A DNA stretch of 64,000 bases from Acidimicrobiales bacterium (GTDB lineage Bacteria > Actinomycetota > Acidimicrobiia > Acidimicrobiales > GCA-2861595): the NCBI GenBank assembly GCA_036262515.1, contig DATAIT010000100.1, positions 18,844-82,843 on the forward strand. Direction: 5' to 3'. Made by a program: the position numbers and the translations under genes. The notes under the pieces are model-generated. The model was given only the letters and a program-made list of their open reading frames with translations, was not told where the DNA came from and ran no database searches. Shown piece by piece: positions 59,907 through 64,000 of this stretch; position 1 is the stretch's first letter, and each line of letters opens with the position of its first letter.

Positions 59907-60178
59907 GGGCGGCCTCCGCGGGCGGCCATCGATCGCCCCCACGGGGTCTCGGTCTCGTGCTCGCGCATGGCGACGTCGTAGGCGAAGTAGGCCCGGACGA
60001 CGACACCGACGAACGCGAAGACCGCCAGGGCGACCGTGAAGAGCGCTCCCGTGGACAGGCGACCGTCGACGAGGTGACCGACGAAGGCGAAGATGGCGGG
60101 CGCGGCCACGAACTCGACGGCACGCGTCATCGTGTCTCCGAACCCGTTGTACAGCGCTCGCTTCTCGCGCAGGTCCAA
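59903..60178 (-). CDS. AtpZ/AtpI-family protein
   Basis: 91 aa. Two helices at about 22-39 and 47-68, with GDTMTRAVEFVAAPAIFAFVGHLVDGRL, the pattern of AtpZ (a first helix with Gly and a short Asp-Gly turn). Such proteins lead many atp operons and assist c-ring assembly or Mg transport. First gene of the operon, preceded by a Rex-like operator and promoter. Confidence 0.8.
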   Translation of the reverse strand: MDLREKRALYNGFGDTMTRAVEFVAAPAIFAFVGHLVDGRLSTGALFTVALAVFAFVGVVVRAYFAYDVAMREHETETPWGRSMAARGGRP

Positions 60179-60222
60179 CCCTGTCAGCCCCTCTTGTCCC
60201 GCTCCGGCCCACTGGAACGGCC

Positions 60223-60240
60223 TTGTGAAGCGGTTCTCAA
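60223..60240. promoter_or_regulatory. putative Rex operator at the ATP synthase promoter
   Basis: TTGTGAAGCGGTTCTCAA matches TTGTGAA-N4-TTCACAA at 13 of 14 positions. It overlaps the -10 element and start point of the atp operon. In Streptomyces Rex is known to control an atp operon, so a conserved link is plausible. Confidence 0.7.
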
Positions 60241-60268
60241 TCTACGGTCAGGCCGCCGCGAGCCGCAA
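60239..60268 (-). promoter_or_regulatory. atp operon promoter
   Basis: On the minus strand TTGCGG (60263-60268) and TAGATT (60239-60244) are separated by 18 bases. The start would fall inside the Rex-like site, about 55 bases before ATG 60178. Confidence 0.55.
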
Positions 60269-60310
60269 GTTTCGGGTCACGCGACACGCGTCGACCTCGT
60301 CGGGGTTGGG

Positions 60311-61516
60311 TCACTGGCCTTCGGCCTCGCGGCGTCGGTCGGCCAGCTCGACGACATCGGCCAACTTGGGGCCGGCGGTCGCCACGGCCAGACCCTCGTC
60401 GACCGCGGCCCGGATCTCCGCCTCCTCCTCGGCCCGGTGCCGCACTCCCGGATGGAAGAGCGTGTACAGGGCGACCAGCAGGCCCAGCCCGGCGAAGGGG
60501 ATCACCGCCTGGCCCTCGTTGGTGAAGGTCGGGAGCAGGACGAGGCCCGAGAGGATGGCCGTCCAGGCCCACAGGATCACCACCGAGCGCCGGTGGCCGT
60601 GGCCGAGGCGCATCAGGCGATGGTGGAGGTGCTCCTTGTCGGGCGCCGAGATCCCCGACCGTCGCACCGACCGGCGGACGATGGCGAACAGCGTGTCGAG
60701 GATCGGGACGCCGAGCACGAAGAGGGGGATGAAGATCGGGGCGAAGAAGAAGTAGGTCTGGCCGCTGAACTGATCGGCCGTGCGACCGCCCACCATCATG
60801 GTGGACGACGCCATGAGGAGCCCGAGAAGCATCGAGCCGGCGTCCCCCATGAACATCCGGGCCGGGTGCACGTTGTGGGGCAGGAACCCGATGCAGATGC
60901 CACAGGCCACCACGGCCACGAGGGGCCCCACGTTCCCGGGCGGCAGGAGGCCGGCGTTGGAGAGCCGGTCCCCGTAGATGAAGAACGCGGCGGCGGCGAT
61001 GGCCACGATGCCGGCGGCGAGCCCGTCGAGGCCGTCGATGAGGTTGACGGCGTTGGCGATCGCTGCCAGCCACAGCACGGTGAGCAGCGGCGCCATGTCC
61101 GGCGAGATCGAGACGATGTCGAGGAACGGCACCCGGAAGTAGAACATCGTCACGCCGAGGAACGACAGGATCGATCCGGCCAGGACCTGCCCGGCCAGCT
61201 TGGCGGGAGCCGAGACCTCCCGGACGTCGTCGACCAGCCCGACCACGAAGATCACGGCGGCGGCGACCACCACGCCGAGCGGCTCCGACGACTCGAACAC
61301 CTCCCCGAACTGGCCCATGCGCGAGGCGACGAACATGGCCAGGAGCAGGGCGCCGAACATGGCGGCCCCGCCCGCGGTGGGGGTGGGGAGCTGGTGGACG
61401 TGGCGCCCGTCGGGGAGCACGACGGCCCCGAAGCGCACGGCCAGGCGGCGCACGGCGAAGCCGAGGACCCAGGTTGTGAGCGCCGCGACCGCCAGCACAA
61501 CCCCGTAGCCGGACAT
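60311..61516 (-). CDS. wecA: UDP-GlcNAc/undecaprenyl-phosphate GlcNAc-1-phosphate transferase
   Basis: 401 aa from ATG 61516, 1 base after the glyA stop. Eleven or so helices. Family signatures: GLVDDVREV (Asp-Asp pair), NAVNLIDGLDGLAAG, and the His-rich loop EHLHHRLMRLGHGHR; FMGDAGSMLLG is also present. The gene starts teichoic, arabinogalactan or O-antigen-like polymer synthesis. The position just ahead of the atp operon matches Mycobacterium (rfe before atpB). The C-terminal 70 residues are acidic and extra. Confidence 0.95.
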   Translation of the reverse strand: MSGYGVVLAVAALTTWVLGFAVRRLAVRFGAVVLPDGRHVHQLPTPTAGGAAMFGALLLAMFVASRMGQFGEVFESSEPLGVVVAAAVIFVVGLVDDVREVSAPAKLAGQVLAGSILSFLGVTMFYFRVPFLDIVSISPDMAPLLTVLWLAAIANAVNLIDGLDGLAAGIVAIAAAAFFIYGDRLSNAGLLPPGNVGPLVAVVACGICIGFLPHNVHPARMFMGDAGSMLLGLLMASSTMMVGGRTADQFSGQTYFFFAPIFIPLFVLGVPILDTLFAIVRRSVRRSGISAPDKEHLHHRLMRLGHGHRRSVVILWAWTAILSGLVLLPTFTNEGQAVIPFAGLGLLVALYTLFHPGVRHRAEEEAEIRAAVDEGLAVATAGPKLADVVELADRRREAEGQ

Positions 61517-61517
61517 G

Positions 61518-62762
61518 TCAGGGCGCTGGGTACGGCGGGAATTTGGAGCACAGGGCGCCGACCTCGTCGCGCACGGCGCCGATGGCGGCGGCATCGGCCC
61601 GCTCCCGGAGGGCCCGGCCGATCAGGCCGGCGATGCCGGCCATCTCCGGTTCGGTCATGCCCGTGGTGGTGACGGCGGCCGTCCCGATCCGAAGCCCGCT
61701 GGTGACGAACGGCGAGCGCGGATCGCCCGGGATCTGGTTCTTGTTGAGCGTGATGCCGGCCCGGTCCAGCGTCTCCTGTGCCTCCTTGCCGGTGAGCTCG
61801 GCGTCGAAGGTCTGCAGGTCGACGAGCATCAGGTGGTTGTCCGTCCCCCCCGACACGATGCGGAATCCCTCACCGGCCAGCGCGCTGGCCAGCGCCTGGG
61901 CGTTGCGCACGATCTGGGCGGCGTACGCCCGGAAGCCGGGTTGGGCCGCCTCTCGGAACGCGACCGCCTTGGCGGCGATGACGTGCTCGAGCGGCCCGCC
62001 CTGGAGGCCGGGGAAGACGGCCTTGTCGATGGCCTTGGCGTGCTCCGCGGTCGACAGGATGCAGCCACCGCGCGGGCCGCGCAGCGTCTTGTGGGTGGTG
62101 AAGGTGACGACGTCGGCCAGAGGCACCGGCGAGGGATGGGCGCCGCCGGCGACCAGCCCGGCGATGTGGGCGGCGTCGAACAGGAAGATGGCGCCGACCT
62201 CGTCGGCGATGGAACGCAGGGGCGCAGGGTCGATGATCCGCGGGTAGGCGGTGGCCCCGGCCACCAGCATCTTCGGGCGGTGCTCGAGGGCCAGGTCGCG
62301 GATCCGGTCGAGGTCGAGGCGCTCGTCGCTCTCGGTGACGCCGTAGGACACGAAGCGGTAGATGCGCCCGCTGAAGTTCACCGGCGAGCCGTGGGTGAGG
62401 TGGCCGCCCTGGTCGAGGCGCATGCCGAGCACCGTGTCGCCCGGCTCCAGCAGGGCCAGGTATGCCGCCATGTTGGCGTTGGCTCCCGAGTGGGGCTGCA
62501 CGTTGGCGTGGTCGGCGCCGAACAACGACGTGGCCCGTGCGATGGCCAGCGCCTCCGCCTCGTCGACGATCTGGTTGCCGCCGTAGTACCGCTTGCCCGG
62601 ATACCCCTCGGCGTACTTGTTGGTGAGCACGGACCCGGTGGCCTCGAGCACGGCAGGCGAGGTGAAGTTCTCCGACGCGATCAGCTGGAGTGTCGTCTGC
62701 TGGCGCTCGAGCTCCCGATCGACGATCGAGAACAGCTCGTCGTCCCTCGGGGCCGGTGCCAT
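61518..62762 (-). CDS. glyA: serine hydroxymethyltransferase
   Basis: 414 aa PLP enzyme linking serine, glycine and tetrahydrofolate. Motifs: [21 protein letters not shown], the PLP lysine in [24 protein letters not shown] and the C-terminal [15 protein letters not shown]. Length is standard. It stands between rpiB and wecA; the 121-base gap upstream holds a hairpin but no recognised glycine or ZTP riboswitch. Confidence 0.97.
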   Translation of the reverse strand: MAPAPRDDELFSIVDRELERQQTTLQLIASENFTSPAVLEATGSVLTNKYAEGYPGKRYYGGNQIVDEAEALAIARATSLFGADHANVQPHSGANANMAAYLALLEPGDTVLGMRLDQGGHLTHGSPVNFSGRIYRFVSYGVTESDERLDLDRIRDLALEHRPKMLVAGATAYPRIIDPAPLRSIADEVGAIFLFDAAHIAGLVAGGAHPSPVPLADVVTFTTHKTLRGPRGGCILSTAEHAKAIDKAVFPGLQGGPLEHVIAAKAVAFREAAQPGFRAYAAQIVRNAQALASALAGEGFRIVSGGTDNHLMLVDLQTFDAELTGKEAQETLDRAGITLNKNQIPGDPRSPFVTSGLRIGTAAVTTTGMTEPEMAGIAGLIGRALRERADAAAIGAVRDEVGALCSKFPPYPAP

Positions 62763-62833
62763 CAGGCCACCTCGCCGAGCAGAGGTTCCGTCGAAGCCCC
62801 GGGCGAACCGGAGCGGAGCGGAGGTGAGACGAG

Positions 62834-62859
62834 GGGCCCCACCGGCACAATGTGGGCCC
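62834..62859 (-). terminator. hairpin after rpiB
   Basis: GGGCCCAC and GTGGGGCCC (with one bulged base) can pair around a 9-base loop, 25 bases after the rpiB stop and before glyA. Confidence 0.45.
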
Positions 62860-62883
62860 GGGCCTCCGGTGCGGCGCCAGCCG

Positions 62884-63327
62884 TCACTGGCTGGCCTCGA
62901 TCTCCGCGATCTGGTCGAGCCGGGGCTGGTGGCGGCCGCCCTGGAACTCGGTGTCGAGCCAGAGCGCCAGGATCTCGTCGGCCAAGCCGGTCGCGACGAT
63001 CCGGGCGCCGATGGCCAGGACGTTGGCGTCGTTGTGCTCGCGGGACAGGCGTGCCGTGTACAGATCGTTGCAGAGCGCGGCCCGCACGCCGCGGACCTTG
63101 TTGGCGGCGATCTGCTCGCCTTGGCCGCTGCCGCCGAGCACGATGCCCCGGTCTGCGTCCCCGCCCACGACCGCCGCCCCGACGCCGGCGCAGATGGCCG
63201 GGTAGTCGACCGGGTCGTCACTGTTGGTGCCGTGGTCGTCGACCGTGTGGCCGAGCTTCTCCAGGCTGGCGATGAGGTGCTGCTTCAACGGGAAGCCGGC
63301 ATGGTCTGCGCCGATGGCGATTCTCAT
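62884..63327 (-). CDS. rpiB: ribose-5-phosphate isomerase B
   Basis: 147 aa from ATG 63327 with GGAGGAG upstream. Interconverts ribose-5-phosphate and ribulose-5-phosphate. Motifs: [78 protein letters not shown]. In the loop GGSGQG a Ser stands where many RpiB enzymes have the catalytic Cys; actinobacterial RpiB proteins (for example Mycobacterium) also lack that Cys. ATGA overlap with the phosphatase gene. Confidence 0.95.
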   Translation of the reverse strand: MRIAIGADHAGFPLKQHLIASLEKLGHTVDDHGTNSDDPVDYPAICAGVGAAVVGGDADRGIVLGGSGQGEQIAANKVRGVRAALCNDLYTARLSREHNDANVLAIGARIVATGLADEILALWLDTEFQGGRHQPRLDQIAEIEASQ

Positions 63328-63893
63328 TGGTGTTCTCCTCCGGCGGACGCCTGGCCCCAGGCCAGCTCCACCACGTGGTCGGTGAGCGCTTGGATCTCCG
63401 CTGCGGTGCGGCGGTAGGTGGCGGAGCTTTCCCCGATCGGGTCGGCCACGTCGTCGTCGCGAGACGAGCCGAGGATGTCGGCAGACGTGCGACCGGCGTG
63501 CACCTTGGCCAGCCACTCCTCCAGCGGCTGGCCCGGGCTGCGGGGCCCGACGGCCGACGCCCGGCGCACCAGCTCCTTCAACGTGAACGCCCGGGGCCAC
63601 ACGTCCTGGCCGATCACCGCGACGTCCCGGACGTGCTCGCGCGCCATGGCGAGTATGAGGTCGGCCGAGCGCGCCATCTCGGGCGTGAGGCGCCGGCTGC
63701 GGTGGGCCGACGTGTCGTGGCCCAGGGCCCGCATGGCGGCGACGCCCTCGTCGGTGGCCGGGGTGCCCGTGAAGAGGCGCCCGGCGGAGTGGACGCGGGC
63801 CTCCACGCCCAAGTCGGCCAGGCGCCGACGGAGGAAGGCCTCGGCCATCGGGGAACGGCAGATGTTGCCCGTGCAGAGGACGAGGATGTCGAT
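63324..63893 (-). CDS. low-molecular-weight protein tyrosine phosphatase, non-canonical start
   Basis: Read from ATC 63893 the protein has 189 aa and begins IDILVLCTGNICRSP. This contains the phosphate loop C-x5-R-S with catalytic Cys. From the first ATG (63848) the loop would be lost and the enzyme dead. Upstream in frame lies a TAG (63903-63905) with no ATG, GTG or TTG in between. TAGACT (63900-63905) ends 6 bases before the ATC, matching the leaderless pattern. The general acid appears as DPIGESSATYRRT near 160. Could be ArsC-like or PtpA-like. Confidence 0.8.
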   Translation of the reverse strand: MDILVLCTGNICRSPMAEAFLRRRLADLGVEARVHSAGRLFTGTPATDEGVAAMRALGHDTSAHRSRRLTPEMARSADLILAMAREHVRDVAVIGQDVWPRAFTLKELVRRASAVGPRSPGQPLEEWLAKVHAGRTSADILGSSRDDDVADPIGESSATYRRTAAEIQALTDHVVELAWGQASAGGEHQ

Positions 63894-63899
63894 GCGCCG

Positions 63900-63905
63900 A
63901 GTCTA
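63900..63905 (-). promoter_or_regulatory. -10-like TAGACT upstream of the phosphatase
   Basis: TAGACT on the minus strand ends 6 bases before the proposed ATC start at 63893. Confidence 0.4.
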
Positions 63906-63956
63906 TGTACCGGCCCGGCCCGGGCCCCAGCCCCGGCCTCTCGCCGGACCCCACGC

Positions 63957-64000
63957 GTTCTGGCAGCGGAAAACGACCGCCTGCCGCCTGCGGTCGGTTT
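63957..64000. repeat. second copy of the hem-operon inverted repeat, cut by the window
   Basis: GTTCTGGCAGCGGAAAACGA continues into CCGC, then a 9-base loop, then GCGGTCGGTTT, where the window ends. The left arm differs from the copy at 14250-14301 at one position in 24. The right arm is imperfect (one extra G). Confidence 0.75.

Noticed and set aside
62763..62883. Glycine or ZTP riboswitch upstream of glyA
   Set aside because: The gap is only 121 bases and the aptamer consensus segments are not recognisable; one hairpin looks like the rpiB terminator.

Overview
This is a contiguous, gene-dense stretch of a chromosome of very high G+C (third codon positions are almost always G or C), with no insertion sequences, phage genes, CRISPR arrays or rRNA. 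The gene content points to an aerobic actinobacterium: a mycothiol glycosyltransferase (mshA), an ergothioneine methyltransferase (egtD), a nickel superoxide dismutase with its maturation protease, a rex-led heme operon, the wecA-atp gene order, a proC-linked small HTH gene, and DUF3039, DUF2795 and RsiG-like proteins. The split b6-type cytochrome b linked to nuo and the gene mix would fit a deep lineage such as Acidimicrobiia; this is inference, not proof. Many genes start 6-9 bases after a TANNNT hexamer, a sign of frequent leaderless transcription.

Layout. 0-6.5 kb (minus strand): the start of a nuo (complex I) operon and, upstream of it, a menaquinol-oxidising bc cluster made of a membrane protein, a two-cluster ferredoxin, split cytochrome b, Rieske protein, diheme cytochrome c and a further membrane protein. 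6.6-9.7 kb (plus): monoheme cytochrome c, a geranylgeranyl/menaquinone reductase-like flavoprotein, a TetR regulator and DUF3039. 9.7-18 kb (minus): a tetrapyrrole operon in the order rex, sirC, hemA, hemC, cobA-hemD, hemB, hemL. 18-26 kb: SAM hydroxide adenosyltransferase, proC, cell-envelope proteins (haloperoxidase-like and DM13 lipoproteins, an M23 peptidase) and mshA. 26-39 kb: RsiG-like protein, sodX/sodN, puuD, MoaD, MaoC, assorted enzymes, tRNA-Lys, egtD and sdhCD. 39-49 kb: two Zn/Mn-type ABC transporters, each with its own Fur-family gene, flanking serS and an ABC exporter. 49-52.6 kb: small unknown genes. 52.6-60.2 kb: a complete F1Fo ATP synthase operon. 60.3-64 kb: wecA, glyA, rpiB and a low-molecular-weight phosphatase.

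How it fits together. The window is dominated by respiration (nuo, bc complex, sdhCD, ATP synthase), by the heme supply for it, and by redox and metal homeostasis (Ni-SOD, mycothiol, ergothioneine, Zur-like control). Sequences resembling the Rex operator (TTGTGAA-N4-TTCACAA) lie at the promoters of rex itself, the bc cluster and the ATP synthase operon, so one NADH-sensing repressor may coordinate all three. A perfect 21-base Zur/Fur-like box sits at the znuA1 promoter.

Least explained parts: a conserved N-terminal motif shared by two different respiratory proteins, long perfect inverted repeats inside the hem and atp operons (the hem one has a second copy at the window edge), several tiny membrane proteins, an RsiG-like c-di-GMP-binding candidate, and a phosphatase whose active site is encoded only if translation begins at a non-canonical codon.
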